Source: Pseudoramibacter faecis | GTDB lineage: Bacteria; Bacillota; Clostridia; Eubacteriales; Eubacteriaceae | Direction of reading: 5' to 3' | DNA length: 64,000 nucleotides | Assembly: GCF_036289405.1 (NCBI RefSeq) | Contig: NZ_JAYFFI010000009.1 | Location: 1-64,000, forward strand | Part shown: in pieces, positions 43,744 to 52,905 of the stretch | How positions within the stretch are numbered: the first letter of the stretch is position 1 | Layout of the letters: the number at the start of each line of letters is the position of its first letter | Notes under the pieces: model-generated | The model's input: the letters and a program-made list of their open reading frames with translations, nothing else | Told to the model about the DNA's origin: nothing | The model's database searches: none | Program-made: the position numbers and the translations under genes

Positions 43744-44904
43744 TCATTTCTTAAAGCAATCCACTAAATCAAGCCTTTCCCAAGGCAGATCTAAATCGTT
43801 TCTGCCGAAGTGACCATAAGCGGCTGTCTGTTTATAAATGGGTCTTCTCAAATCCAGGTTTTTGATGATTGCATCTGGCCTAAGATCGACATTTTCTTCA
43901 ATCAAAGCAACAATTTGATCATCCGAAATGGTGCCTGTCCCAAAGGTATCAACATAAATTGAAACAGGCTTCGCCACGCCGATCGCATATGCCAGCTGGA
44001 CTTCTGCACGCTTTGCCAAACCGGCGGCAACAATATTCTTAGCAACCCATCGCGCTGCATATGCTGCCGAACGGTCGACTTTTGTCGGATCCTTCCCGGA
44101 AAATGCACCGCCGCCGTGCCGACCGACGCCACCGTAAGTATCAACAATGATTTTTCTCCCGGTCAAACCGGCATCCCCCTGCGGCCCCCCGACCACAAAA
44201 CGACCGGTCGGATTAACAAAGATCTTAGTATTCTCATCCATCATATCGGCATCGACGACCGCTTTAATCACGTGCTCAATGATGTCTCGGCGAATGGTTT
44301 CGGCATCGGCTTTGGCGCTGTGCTGAGTGGAAATAACCACGGTATCCACACGAGCTGGTTTATCATCCTGATATTCAACGGTCACTTGGGATTTCCCATC
44401 AGGACGCAAATATGCCAGTGTACCGTTTTTCCGGACTTCTGTTAATTTTTTCGTCAGTTTGTGTGCCAAAGAAATCGGCATCGGCATATATTCTTCTGTT
44501 TCGTCACAAGCATAGCCGAACATCATTCCCTGATCCCCGGCGCCGGTATTAAGATCACCGCCTTCTTTGGATTCCAAAGATCGATCAACCCCCATAGCGA
44601 TATCCGGTGATTGTTCATCAATTGACGTTAACACCGCACAGGTATCACAGTCAAATCCGTATTTAGCGCGATCATAGCCAATTTCCCGAATCGTTTCGCG
44701 GACCACCTTAGGAATATCCACATAACAACCCGTCGTAATTTCACCTGTGACCAAAACCAATCCTGTTGCAACAGACGTTTCACAGGCCACACGCCCCATC
44801 GGATCCTCTGACAAAATGGCATCCAGCACTGCATCCGAAACTTGGTCACAGATTTTATCCGGATGACCTTCGGTGACCGATTCTGAAGTAAATAATCTCT
44901 TCAT
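43744..44904 (-). CDS. metK: S-adenosylmethionine synthetase
   Basis: MetK makes SAM from methionine and ATP. The 386-residue protein shows TSESVTEGHPDKICDQ at the N-terminus, GAGDQGMMFGYA, and the phosphate-binding GGGAFSGKDPTKVDRSAAY. The start at 44904 follows GAAAGGAG; ATG 44919 is less likely. It is under SAM-I riboswitch control, closing a feedback loop in which its product shuts off transcription. Confidence 0.98.
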   Translation of the reverse strand: MKRLFTSESVTEGHPDKICDQVSDAVLDAILSEDPMGRVACETSVATGLVLVTGEITTGCYVDIPKVVRETIREIGYDRAKYGFDCDTCAVLTSIDEQSPDIAMGVDRSLESKEGGDLNTGAGDQGMMFGYACDETEEYMPMPISLAHKLTKKLTEVRKNGTLAYLRPDGKSQVTVEYQDDKPARVDTVVISTQHSAKADAETIRRDIIEHVIKAVVDADMMDENTKIFVNPTGRFVVGGPQGDAGLTGRKIIVDTYGGVGRHGGGAFSGKDPTKVDRSAAYAARWVAKNIVAAGLAKRAEVQLAYAIGVAKPVSIYVDTFGTGTISDDQIVALIEENVDLRPDAIIKNLDLRRPIYKQTAAYGHFGRNDLDLPWERLDLVDCFKK

Positions 44905-44949
44905 GCTTTCTCCTTTCAACGATTAAAATCATAATTAAATGTCGCCTAT

Positions 44950-44980
44950 AAAAAAATCCCACGGCAAAGCTTGGGATTTT
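44950..44980 (-). terminator. riboswitch-controlled terminator upstream of metK
   Basis: The stem AAAATCCCA / TGGGATTTT plus T-run lies directly after the SAM-I aptamer. Its 5' arm can alternatively pair with GGGATT at the 3' end of the aptamer P1, the antiterminator pairing expected of an S-box. Confidence 0.9.
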
Positions 44981-44986
44981 ATGAAT

Positions 44987-45076
44987 CCCATCACTCAGAT
45001 TTCTGAAGGTATTGGCACCATGCAAAAGCTGGTTGCCGGGTTTCATCGGGCCTTTCCCTCCACCACTCTGGATAGG
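44987..45076 (-). promoter_or_regulatory. SAM-I (S-box) riboswitch aptamer
   Basis: The conserved S-box core is present on the minus strand in order: CCTATC.AGAG, GGTGGAGGGA, GGCCC..TGAA, CCCGGCAACC, GGTGCCAAT and the closing GATGGG, which pairs with CCTATC as P1. The known mechanism is that SAM stabilises the aptamer and lets the downstream terminator form. Confidence 0.96.
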
Positions 45077-45098
45077 TCAATATTCAATTATGGTGAAC

Positions 45099-45127
45099 AT
45101 AGTAACGTTCTGAAAACTGTTTGTCAA
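45099..45127 (-). promoter_or_regulatory. promoter of metK
   Basis: TTGACA (45122-45127) and TACTAT (45099-45104) are 17 bp apart, about 20 bp upstream of the SAM-I aptamer. It overlaps the region just after the aminopeptidase P stop, where no terminator is seen. Confidence 0.75.
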
Positions 45128-45152
45128 GTAGCATCACAATTTTTCATGCGCT

Positions 45153-46376
45153 TCAAGCCATGGCGGCCTCAATCGCGTCCGCCTCTTTGATGATTTGTTG
45201 TGACAAAACAACTGGCCCGTCGTCCGCGATCAGAATGTCATCTTCAATTCGAATCCCCACGGCTCGATCAGCCATATAAAGACCGGGCTCACAGGTTATC
45301 ACCATGCCCGGTTCTAATTTCAATGCGCGGCTTTCACATAAATCGTGTGTGTCCAACCCCAACGAATGACCGATGCCATGATAATAATAATCATCAATCG
45401 TCGCATTCTTAGCAAATAATCCCGTTTCGCTACCATATTGCCAAAGCAATTCCCGAGACACCTGCTGCACGTCCTTCATTTCTGCCCCGGCCTGATAATA
45501 GGTGATGATTTCTTTTTGTGCTTGGAGAACCGCATTATATAATTTTTTTTGATCTTTCATATAGCGGCCGCCCACCGGAAACGTACGACTGATATCGGCG
45601 CAGTAGCCGCGATAGCGAGCGCCAAGATCAAATAAAACCATGGTGTGATCTTTTAGAATATTTCGATTGGTCATATAATGCAAGATCGGACCATTTTCTC
45701 CCGATGCGGCGATGGTTTCAAACGAAACCTCCTCAGATCCGTGATCATAAACCATATATTCGAAAAGACCTTCCATCTGATATTCATATTGACCAGGCTG
45801 CATCTGTTTCAAAATCGCATGAATCCCTTTGTCGGTAATATCAATCGCGCGACGCAGCATCGCCACTTCATAATCGTCTTTAATCAGACGGAGTTCTGAC
45901 AACATCGGCATCAAACCCTTGAAGGAGTAACCTTCAATATCCAAGACTTGATGCGCCGGCAGGGTGTCGTCCATATAAAGTGTCTTTTCTTTGACTTCAG
46001 CCAGAAACCATTTATCAAAGTTTTCAAGATAATCAACTGCGTCAATATCTGAAATTTGTTTAGCCTCTGCCGCAGTAAGATAACGGCCAAACCATTTTTC
46101 TTTGTCTGGATCCGGCTTTCTGATAAAAAGATGACTGTGAATCGTTCCACCGTCTTTTGCCATTACGAAAATTCCCTCTGGCTCGGTTAATCCCGTAAAA
46201 TAAAAATAATTATTGTTTACGCAAAAAGGATAATTTTCATCTAATGATTTGGTCACTTCCCTGCCGGCATAGATAATGGCTGCGGCTTCCCCCGGCAGCA
46301 TTCCTGCCAATTTTTTCCGACGTTGTCTATAATAATCTTCCGCTCTCAAGCATGTCTTTTCTTCCTCGATCGTCAT
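45153..46376 (-). CDS. M24-family aminopeptidase P (Xaa-Pro aminopeptidase)
   Basis: The 407-residue protein has the N-terminal AMP_N domain (residues ~12-140). The C-terminal pita-bread metallopeptidase has the ligands Asp in LFDLGARY and CADISRTF, His in HGIGHSLGLD, Glu in TCEPGLY and Glu in GIRIEDD. Such enzymes remove N-terminal residues before proline. No good ribosome binding site precedes the ATG. No terminator separates it from the metK leader downstream. Confidence 0.92.
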   Translation of the reverse strand: MTIEEEKTCLRAEDYYRQRRKKLAGMLPGEAAAIIYAGREVTKSLDENYPFCVNNNYFYFTGLTEPEGIFVMAKDGGTIHSHLFIRKPDPDKEKWFGRYLTAAEAKQISDIDAVDYLENFDKWFLAEVKEKTLYMDDTLPAHQVLDIEGYSFKGLMPMLSELRLIKDDYEVAMLRRAIDITDKGIHAILKQMQPGQYEYQMEGLFEYMVYDHGSEEVSFETIAASGENGPILHYMTNRNILKDHTMVLFDLGARYRGYCADISRTFPVGGRYMKDQKKLYNAVLQAQKEIITYYQAGAEMKDVQQVSRELLWQYGSETGLFAKNATIDDYYYHGIGHSLGLDTHDLCESRALKLEPGMVITCEPGLYMADRAVGIRIEDDILIADDGPVVLSQQIIKEADAIEAAMA

Positions 46377-46429
46377 AATATTTTCACACTTTCTTATATC
46401 GAGTCAATTAGTAACTTTAATTTTAATTG

Positions 46430-47242
46430 CTATAACACATATTTTTCAATCAGTTTTGCAGCACCATCCTCGTCGTTACTCCATGGACCAACCGCGTCCG
46501 CCTCAGATTTTAAAATGGACGCGGCATTGCCTACCGCCATCCCAAGCCCCACGCCGCGAATCATGGGCAAATCATTTTCACTGTCACCGATCGCGGCCAC
46601 TTCATCCATCGACAAGCCATAATGCCGGCATAAAAAATTCAGGGCTTGAAATTTATTCATTTCATTCGATGCGATTTCCATAATGGTGCGGCCACCGTGA
46701 TAAACACTCATCCCTGAAACATGAATTTGCCGGACCTTCGCCATCTCCATCCTATTTTTACAATAAAAAATAAAACGCAACGGATTTTCAATCTCGGATA
46801 AATCGTCAACCGGATAAACATAGCGGCGTCGGACTGTTGTTTGTGCAGCATAAAGATGCTTCATTTCCGGATATTGGCGTTCATAATAAACATTCAATCC
46901 GTCCGCAATATAAGCTTTAAGCCGATACCTGCGAATTTGCGCCAACACCGCTTTTACCTGAGCCTTCGTCATCTTGCCCAAACGCCACAATAATTTTTCT
47001 TCGGTAAAAATGGTTCCGCCGCCATCACCGATCTGCGGCGAATGTTCTATCCCGAGATGCAGATTTTTTACAAAAATCAATTGCGATTCTAAAAAACGAC
47101 CGCTGGCGGTCACCACGCGAATGTCGCGATTCATACACTCTTGAAGCACTTCCCGAGTTCTTTCCGTAAAACGTTTATCCGTTGTCAAGAGTGTATCGTC
47201 CAGATCCAACGCCATTAACCGAATCTTTTTCTGGGCCTTCAT
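46430..47242 (-). CDS. Cof-type HAD-superfamily hydrolase
   Basis: The 270-residue phosphatase has the HAD motif I LDLDDTLLTTDK with two catalytic Asp, motif II TASGR, and motif IV GDSENDLPMI. A C2B cap lies between them. Substrates of this group are sugar phosphates or cofactors; the specific one is unknown. It starts 6 bp after the small membrane protein gene, so the pair is co-translated. Confidence 0.92.
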   Translation of the reverse strand: MKAQKKIRLMALDLDDTLLTTDKRFTERTREVLQECMNRDIRVVTASGRFLESQLIFVKNLHLGIEHSPQIGDGGGTIFTEEKLLWRLGKMTKAQVKAVLAQIRRYRLKAYIADGLNVYYERQYPEMKHLYAAQTTVRRRYVYPVDDLSEIENPLRFIFYCKNRMEMAKVRQIHVSGMSVYHGGRTIMEIASNEMNKFQALNFLCRHYGLSMDEVAAIGDSENDLPMIRGVGLGMAVGNAASILKSEADAVGPWSNDEDGAAKLIEKYVL

Positions 47243-47248
47243 AATCTT

Positions 47249-47746
47249 CTATGGCGCACTAACAGCCATCAGACCAAAAGCACACAGCAATGTCACAATC
47301 ACGCCGGCGATTGCCGATCCTAAAACAACAGAAAGCACCCCTCGCTTAAAATCCATTTCAATAAGTGAGGCCGCAAGGCAGCCCGTCCAAACACCGGTTC
47401 CCGGCAATGGAATGGCCACAAATATCATAAGTCCCCAAAATTTGTATTTGGTAATCTGCTGAGATTTATTAATTCCCCGCGTATGAATCCATTCTGCCAT
47501 ACGTCTTAACACACCCTTCTTTGTGCGCATCCAGGTGAGAATGGCCGGAATAAATTTTAAAATAAAAGGGGCCGGCAAAATGGAACCAAGCCATGCCAAA
47601 AGAAAAACATTAAGATAAGGCATGTGCAGCATTAGCGTGCCCCAGGGAATCGCCCCCCGCAATTCTACGATAGGCACAAAGGCAATAACAAAAACCTCCA
47701 GCCAATTAGGCAAAAAAGAAAAAAATTGGATGATTGTGTGTGCCAC
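47249..47746 (-). CDS. small multidrug export family (COG2426) membrane protein
   Basis: The 165-residue membrane protein matches the Sm_multidrug_ex family: FVPIVELRGAIPWG near the N-terminus, IPLPGTGVWTGCLAAS in the middle and about four to five hydrophobic segments. The family name is historical and export function is not proven for most members. The GTG at 47746 is chosen because GAAAGGAG lies 7 nt upstream; the longer ATG at 47824 is unsupported. Confidence 0.85.
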   Translation of the reverse strand: MAHTIIQFFSFLPNWLEVFVIAFVPIVELRGAIPWGTLMLHMPYLNVFLLAWLGSILPAPFILKFIPAILTWMRTKKGVLRRMAEWIHTRGINKSQQITKYKFWGLMIFVAIPLPGTGVWTGCLAASLIEMDFKRGVLSVVLGSAIAGVIVTLLCAFGLMAVSAP

Positions 47747-47861
47747 TAAAAATCTCCTTTCGTAATGAATTGTCATTTTTTTTGTGATAAAATAAATTTG
47801 TTTATTCATTGTACCGCAATTCATAAAAATTTCAATAAATACTGCTTAGAAAGGCTTGCGC

Positions 47862-48584
47862 ATGAAATCAATGATGCAGAAAATTCTCAGTCCAATGCGA
47901 AGGGCCATCCAACAATTCGATATGATCTCGCCAGGCGATCGCATAGCCATTGGCATCTCCGGCGGCAAGGACAGTATGGCGCTGTTGGCTGCAATGGCTC
48001 GTTATCAAAAATTTTCACCTATTCCCTTTGAACTAGAAGCCATCACGCTGGATGCAGGACTGGAAGGGATGGATTTCTCTCCGATAGCTGATTATTGTCG
48101 ACACATCAACGTGCCCTACACCATTAAAAAATCTGCCATCACCAAGGTTGTCTTTGATATCCGGCAAGAGAAAAATCCTTGTGCACTCTGTGCGCGCATG
48201 CGGCGCGGTGCCCTGCATAATCTTTCCAAGGAACTGGGCTGCAATAAAATTGCTCTCGGGCACCACTCGGATGACGTGGTCGAAACTTTTTTTCTCAGTC
48301 TGCTTTATGAGAGCCGCATCAACACCTTTATGCCGGTGGCTTATCTTGACCGCAAGCAGATTACGCTGATCCGTCCGCTGGTTTTCGTCAAGGAAAAGGA
48401 TATTATCTTTGATAAAACCTGCCAGCGCCTGCCGCTGATAAAAAGCACCTGTCCTGCCGACGGTCACACCAAACGCCAAACTGTTAAGAATATGCTCGAA
48501 CAGCTCAAAAAAGAAATTCCAGATCTAAATCCGAGGATTATAAGTGCGATTCAAAATAAAAATCAAATGCGACTATGGTTTTAA
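47862..48584 (+). CDS. TtcA-like PP-loop ATPase (tRNA 2-thiolation family)
   Basis: The 240-residue protein has the PP-loop GISGGKDSMALLAA near residue 30. A CALCARMRRG motif, whose Cys pair binds an Fe-S cluster in TtcA, and a GHHSDDVVETF motif follow. TtcA thiolates cytidine 32 of tRNA. Firmicute homologues of this size are often annotated as ATPases of unknown target, so the modification is inferred. The start follows AAAGG. A two-component system lies directly downstream. Confidence 0.87.
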   Translation: MKSMMQKILSPMRRAIQQFDMISPGDRIAIGISGGKDSMALLAAMARYQKFSPIPFELEAITLDAGLEGMDFSPIADYCRHINVPYTIKKSAITKVVFDIRQEKNPCALCARMRRGALHNLSKELGCNKIALGHHSDDVVETFFLSLLYESRINTFMPVAYLDRKQITLIRPLVFVKEKDIIFDKTCQRLPLIKSTCPADGHTKRQTVKNMLEQLKKEIPDLNPRIISAIQNKNQMRLWF

Positions 48585-48607
48585 AACTCTAATTTCGGAG
48601 GGAATCG

Positions 48608-49294
48608 ATGAATGAAAAAATTTTAGTGGTGGATGACGAAAAGGCCATCGTCGACCTTATCAAAATGGAACTGACCTTTGAAGGTTATCAGGTCATCACA
48701 GCTTTTGACGGCGAAGAGGCCCTCGCCAAATCCTTTGAATCCTATCCTGATCTGATTGTGCTTGATATTATGCTACCGAAAAAAAACGGCTATGATGTTT
48801 GTAAAGAGATCCAACAGAAATTGGATATTCCCATCATCTTGCTCACAGCAAAAACCGATATTGTTGACAAAGTATTAGGCCTAGAACTCGGTGCCGATGA
48901 TTACTTAACCAAACCTTTTGACAATCGTGAATTATTGGCGCGAATCAAAGCGCATTTACGCCGAGCAAAAAAAATCACGACCGCCGATATGCAATCCGCC
49001 AAAATTATTAACGGTCCGCTTTACATCATCCCGGATGAGCGAATTGTTAAACTTGACGACCATGAAATTCACCTGACACCAAAGGAATTTGATCTGCTTC
49101 TGCTTTTGGCATCTCATTTGGAACAGGTTTTTCCCCGAGATGAATTGCTCAAAGAAATTTGGGGATACGATTATTATGGTGACACACGAACAGTTGACAT
49201 GCATATTCAGCGCATCCGCCGCAAGATTGATATCCATCCAAACAAATTAATTCAAACGGTTTTTGGTATCGGCTATAAAATGAGGAAAGTATAA
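48608..49294 (+). CDS. OmpR/PhoB-family response regulator (WalR/PhoP-like)
   Basis: The 228-residue protein has a receiver domain (VVDDEKAIVDL, Asp in LIVLDIMLP, Lys in LTKPFDNREL) and a winged helix (LTPKEFDLLLLLASH ... GIGYKMRK). The start follows CGGAGGG. Its stop overlaps the start of the kinase gene (ATAATG), indicating a cognate pair. Sequence is near the WalR/PhoP/VicR branch, but targets are unknown. Confidence 0.95.
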   Translation: MNEKILVVDDEKAIVDLIKMELTFEGYQVITAFDGEEALAKSFESYPDLIVLDIMLPKKNGYDVCKEIQQKLDIPIILLTAKTDIVDKVLGLELGADDYLTKPFDNRELLARIKAHLRRAKKITTADMQSAKIINGPLYIIPDERIVKLDDHEIHLTPKEFDLLLLLASHLEQVFPRDELLKEIWGYDYYGDTRTVDMHIQRIRRKIDIHPNKLIQTVFGIGYKMRKV

Positions 49295-51111
49295 TGCGTC
49301 AGTCTTACCGCAACCGCATGGTCCTCTACAACTTTTTTGCTTATCTTTCCATCTTCTCCATTATCCTGATTATGTTGATTCAAGGAACCCTTTTTATTGG
49401 ACTTTCCCGTCGCATTGCCCGCGCTGAACAGATGCATCGAGATACCATTCTTTTTATTCGCCAGGAAAAGGGCTACGGCCACCTCGATGCTCAAGACCTT
49501 CACGCTGCGTATCAAAAAAATGCATCCGCCTGGGCCAGGTCGTTATTCCAGCTGGAAAATACCAATACCAACATCTTTCTTTGGAACCGAAACCAAGAAC
49601 TGTTGGGCACTTCTTCCCAGCACAATCAAGATTTTAATAACAGCATTCAACCAATATCCGCTAAGTTAAAAACCATTCATCAAAGTTCCTTTTATTATCA
49701 CAGCCACGGTGATAAGCCTTATCTTTTATACATCTCGCCGTTAAAGGTGAACGGCCATGTCCTCGGTTATCTGGGAATTTATTTCTCACTTAATGCGCTC
49801 AATGCGATGCTCATGCACATTATTCGATTATATTTATTGGCTGCAAGTTTGAGTCTTTCTATCCTGCTGGCTATCATTTTTCGCCTTTCGAAATATCTTA
49901 TGGTCCCTATCACCGATCTTACCCAAATCGCTCACAAAATGACCAAAGGTGAATATAACGTCCAAATCAGTTATGGCCGAAAAGATGAAATTGGCCAATT
50001 AGCACAGGTTTTCAATCAGATGGCAGCCAACACAGCCCACGTAATCCGACAATTGGATATGGAACGCCAACGTTTAGCGTCCGTATTGGCCGCCTTTGAT
50101 GACGGCGTTTTAGCCCTCGATCGCGATGGCACCATCATCACGTCCAACGCTTATATCAAAAAATACTTTAATGTCACCAATCCTAAAACCATTTATGACT
50201 TCCAATTTCAATCGTTTTTGCGCGATATTTTTGATCAACTGCGCAATGGTAAAAATCATATCTCAGAAGAAATTGACTGCGACGACCGATCACTTTTGAT
50301 CATCGGCAGCCCTATCGGCGGCGTCGGTGTCGAGGAAAACTATTTGCTGATCATCCGAAACGCGACCGCAACCAAGCAATTTCACGAAGATCAGCGAAAA
50401 TTCATCAGTTCTGTTTCTCACGAACTGCGCACGCCGTTAACCACCATCATCGGCTACACCGATATGTTAACGCGGCGGCATATTGTCGACGGCCAAATTC
50501 TCGAAAATTCTTTGAATACCATCAATCATGAAGGCAATCGATTGTTGCGTCTTGTGGATGATTTGCTCAATGCCAACCGGCTCGATCTTAGAGAATTTGA
50601 CGTGCGTCGGACCAATCTTGACCTCCACAATTTACTCTCGGACGTCATTGATCAGATGCACATTAAAGCCGGGCCCCGCGGGATTGCCATCACCTATAAA
50701 TCAGATGATCACTTGCCGGAGATCCTTGGCGATTATGACCGTTTGGCCCAATTATTTATCAATATCCTGCACAATGCCATTAAGTATTCCAATGACGGCG
50801 ATATTATTGACGTGGTTTCTACCGTTGATTCCAATTATTTGGTAACTTCCATTCGCGACTACGGTATCGGCATGTCCGATAATGAACTTCAAAAAATTTT
50901 TGATGCTTTTTACCGCGTCGACGAAGATCGTTCCCGCAGCAGCGGCGAGGGTGGCGCCGGTCTCGGCCTTTATTTGGTAAAGCAGATCGCCGAAAAACAT
51001 CATGGGCGTATTCAAATTGAGAGCAAATTGGGAGAAGGCACCAACGTGATGGTCTTGCTGCCTTACATCGGCGCTTATGAACAGGAGGAGAATCCTCATG
51101 CACCACAATAA
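49294..51111 (+). CDS. sensor histidine kinase with extracytoplasmic sensor, HAMP and PAS domains
   Basis: The 605-residue kinase resembles WalK/PhoR in layout: TM1 (~13-36), a ~140-residue external domain, TM2 (~178-200), HAMP (~200-250) and PAS (~255-365). HisKA has SSVSHELRTPL with phospho-His at residue 376. The ATPase domain has NILHNAIKYS, DYGIGMS and GGAGLGLYLVKQ. The lipoprotein gene overlaps its 3' end by 14 bp, so all three products are made together and the lipoprotein may modulate the sensor. The signal is unknown. Confidence 0.95.
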   Translation: MRQSYRNRMVLYNFFAYLSIFSIILIMLIQGTLFIGLSRRIARAEQMHRDTILFIRQEKGYGHLDAQDLHAAYQKNASAWARSLFQLENTNTNIFLWNRNQELLGTSSQHNQDFNNSIQPISAKLKTIHQSSFYYHSHGDKPYLLYISPLKVNGHVLGYLGIYFSLNALNAMLMHIIRLYLLAASLSLSILLAIIFRLSKYLMVPITDLTQIAHKMTKGEYNVQISYGRKDEIGQLAQVFNQMAANTAHVIRQLDMERQRLASVLAAFDDGVLALDRDGTIITSNAYIKKYFNVTNPKTIYDFQFQSFLRDIFDQLRNGKNHISEEIDCDDRSLLIIGSPIGGVGVEENYLLIIRNATATKQFHEDQRKFISSVSHELRTPLTTIIGYTDMLTRRHIVDGQILENSLNTINHEGNRLLRLVDDLLNANRLDLREFDVRRTNLDLHNLLSDVIDQMHIKAGPRGIAITYKSDDHLPEILGDYDRLAQLFINILHNAIKYSNDGDIIDVVSTVDSNYLVTSIRDYGIGMSDNELQKIFDAFYRVDEDRSRSSGEGGAGLGLYLVKQIAEKHHGRIQIESKLGEGTNVMVLLPYIGAYEQEENPHAPQ

Positions 51112-52252
51112 TACAACACTTCAATTCAGACACATCAAGTTCATCTTGTGGGCGGGGCTTATCTTTGCTGTCTTTTTTCTCTGTTCAGGATGCCGCGCAA
51201 TTTTTATCCCGGTTGATCAAATTCGCGCCCTCTCAAGCCGTAAAGCCTATCAGTCTGTGCCAGCAAATATTCGCGTCGCCAATTTTTCACAAATCGGTTA
51301 CGGCCATATCCAAGCCATCAATCCCAAGCAATCTGTTTTGCTGGTTACCAATGCCTCTACCGTTCCGCCTGTTGCCTACACGGTAAATCTGCTCAATCCG
51401 CAAAATGGTTCCAATCAAAATTTTATCACCTCAGATAAACAAGCGACGGCAACGGTTTTTCAAGGCGATGGTAAAGGCGTGTATTACCTCAACGCACAAA
51501 ACACCGCTTCAAACGGCTCCCACCGTTATCAATTAGTGTGGTCTTCGCTCAACCGTGCCTTGACCAAAGCGCTCTCTCTTCCCGGCGAATCCGTGCAGCC
51601 GGCATTGTGTGCGACCGACGAAACGCATTTACTTTATGCTGACCAGTCCGGGCATCTGATCGTCATTGATTCGCATCAAAATCGTCGGGTATTCAACCTG
51701 CCCCTGCCATTAATTATTTCAAAAATATATTGCATTCCCCAAACGCATCAGCTGTTTTTTTTAGGACAGAAAAAGAATGACGATATTCCAACCTTTTATA
51801 CTACCGTCTTAAAAAATTATCCGCGTGCAAAACGGCAGCCGCTAAAATTGCAGATCATTGACCACAAGGTTACCGATTTTGATTGGATGAACCAAGACCA
51901 TCGCCTTGTTTATCTGCGAACAATGGATTGTCAAAGGCAGATCAAAACGTATTCGCTCAAAACGTTACAAATCAAGAAAATAACGACCGGATATTTCTAT
52001 CGGATAACGGCATTGAAGCGCGACGCAGTCATTGTGTCCCAAGGACATGGCTCCACGTTTTCTAATGCTGCAACTCTCCAATACATTGATCTTAATACAA
52101 AACAGCAAAAACAGCTCACCTCACCCCTTCGATTATCATCATCTGTTTTTAGTCACCAAAAAAAGAAAAGCAGTACACTTTTCTTTTCCGTTGAAATCCC
52201 GGATAAAAGCAATCGCGGAAATGAAGCCATCTATCGCATTGATCTAAAGTAA
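51098..52252 (+). CDS. lipoprotein of unknown function, third gene of a two-component operon
   Basis: The 384-residue protein begins with a signal sequence ending in a lipobox (LCSGC, Cys near residue 32), so it is anchored outside the membrane. The mature part is rich in short beta-strands with regularly spaced motifs, suggesting a beta-propeller-like fold; this is inference. The start has AGGAGGAG upstream and overlaps the kinase gene by 14 bp. Accessory lipoproteins of WalK-type kinases (YycH/YycI) occupy the same genomic place but no similarity could be recognised. Confidence 0.8.
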   Translation: MHHNNTTLQFRHIKFILWAGLIFAVFFLCSGCRAIFIPVDQIRALSSRKAYQSVPANIRVANFSQIGYGHIQAINPKQSVLLVTNASTVPPVAYTVNLLNPQNGSNQNFITSDKQATATVFQGDGKGVYYLNAQNTASNGSHRYQLVWSSLNRALTKALSLPGESVQPALCATDETHLLYADQSGHLIVIDSHQNRRVFNLPLPLIISKIYCIPQTHQLFFLGQKKNDDIPTFYTTVLKNYPRAKRQPLKLQIIDHKVTDFDWMNQDHRLVYLRTMDCQRQIKTYSLKTLQIKKITTGYFYRITALKRDAVIVSQGHGSTFSNAATLQYIDLNTKQQKQLTSPLRLSSSVFSHQKKKSSTLFFSVEIPDKSNRGNEAIYRIDLK

Positions 52253-52255
52253 GCC

Positions 52256-52290
52256 AAAAAGCCTCAGTCACTAAATAACTGAGACTTTTT
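52256..52290. terminator. bidirectional terminator between the lipoprotein and Uma2-like genes
   Basis: The arms AAAG.CTCAGT and ACTGAG.CTTT with a loop of about 9 nt carry A/T runs on both sides between convergent genes. Confidence 0.88.
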
Positions 52291-52295
52291 GCATT

Positions 52296-52880
52296 TTATC
52301 GGGCTTTAAAAATATCTGAAAATGAAATAAACAAGTCTTTATAGATCCCAACTTTAATTCGCTGCGGCGTGTCGTAAATTTTAGGAACGAATCCATGCTT
52401 TCCAAAATCGTAATCCAAGATCACTTTTTTCTCTGGATCGACAATCCAATATTCACGAACGCCAACTTCGGCATAAATTCCTGTTTTCATTAGATAAGTC
52501 ATTTCTTCCTCATCCGGCGAAACCACCTCAATAATCCAGTCAGGAAAAGAACTCCCGTTAATCGTCACGGAAAGAGACGGCCGCAGTTGTGTTTTTTCCA
52601 TGGCTTCGATTTTTAAAACACCGTTCATATCACCAATGGTATCCAAGGGGCGATGACTCAAACGGTATTGTCCCAAAATGGATTGGAAGAACTTGACAAT
52701 GGCCTTCGCATTTGTATCAACTGTGTTTTTAGCATATTCTACACCATTGATTAATTCTCCCTGCACGGCTGGCATTTTTTCATCCGATTCCGCTTCGTCA
52801 GCTATTAACGGCTCATCCATCTGGCGACTCAAAATCTCTGTTGTTTCCGGCGATTGTTTTTTTTCTATTTTCATTCGCAT
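52296..52880 (-). CDS. Uma2-family (DUF820) PD-(D/E)XK nuclease-like protein
   Basis: The 194-residue protein has an N-terminal ~45-residue charged extension, then the Uma2 fold: QGELING (motif 1), FPDWIIEVVSPDE (motif 3) and VGVREYWIVDPEKK (motif 4). At motif 2, where the family usually has PD, this protein has PS (QLRPSLSVTI), so an expected catalytic Asp appears missing. Family members are uncharacterised putative endonucleases. The ATG at 52880 follows AAAAGGAG. It is the last gene of a radical SAM, alarmone synthetase, Uma2 operon, 25 bp after the synthetase. Confidence 0.85.
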   Translation of the reverse strand: MRMKIEKKQSPETTEILSRQMDEPLIADEAESDEKMPAVQGELINGVEYAKNTVDTNAKAIVKFFQSILGQYRLSHRPLDTIGDMNGVLKIEAMEKTQLRPSLSVTINGSSFPDWIIEVVSPDEEEMTYLMKTGIYAEVGVREYWIVDPEKKVILDYDFGKHGFVPKIYDTPQRIKVGIYKDLFISFSDIFKAR

Positions 52881-52905
52881 AGATCTCCTTTTATCTTTTT
52901 CCGTT

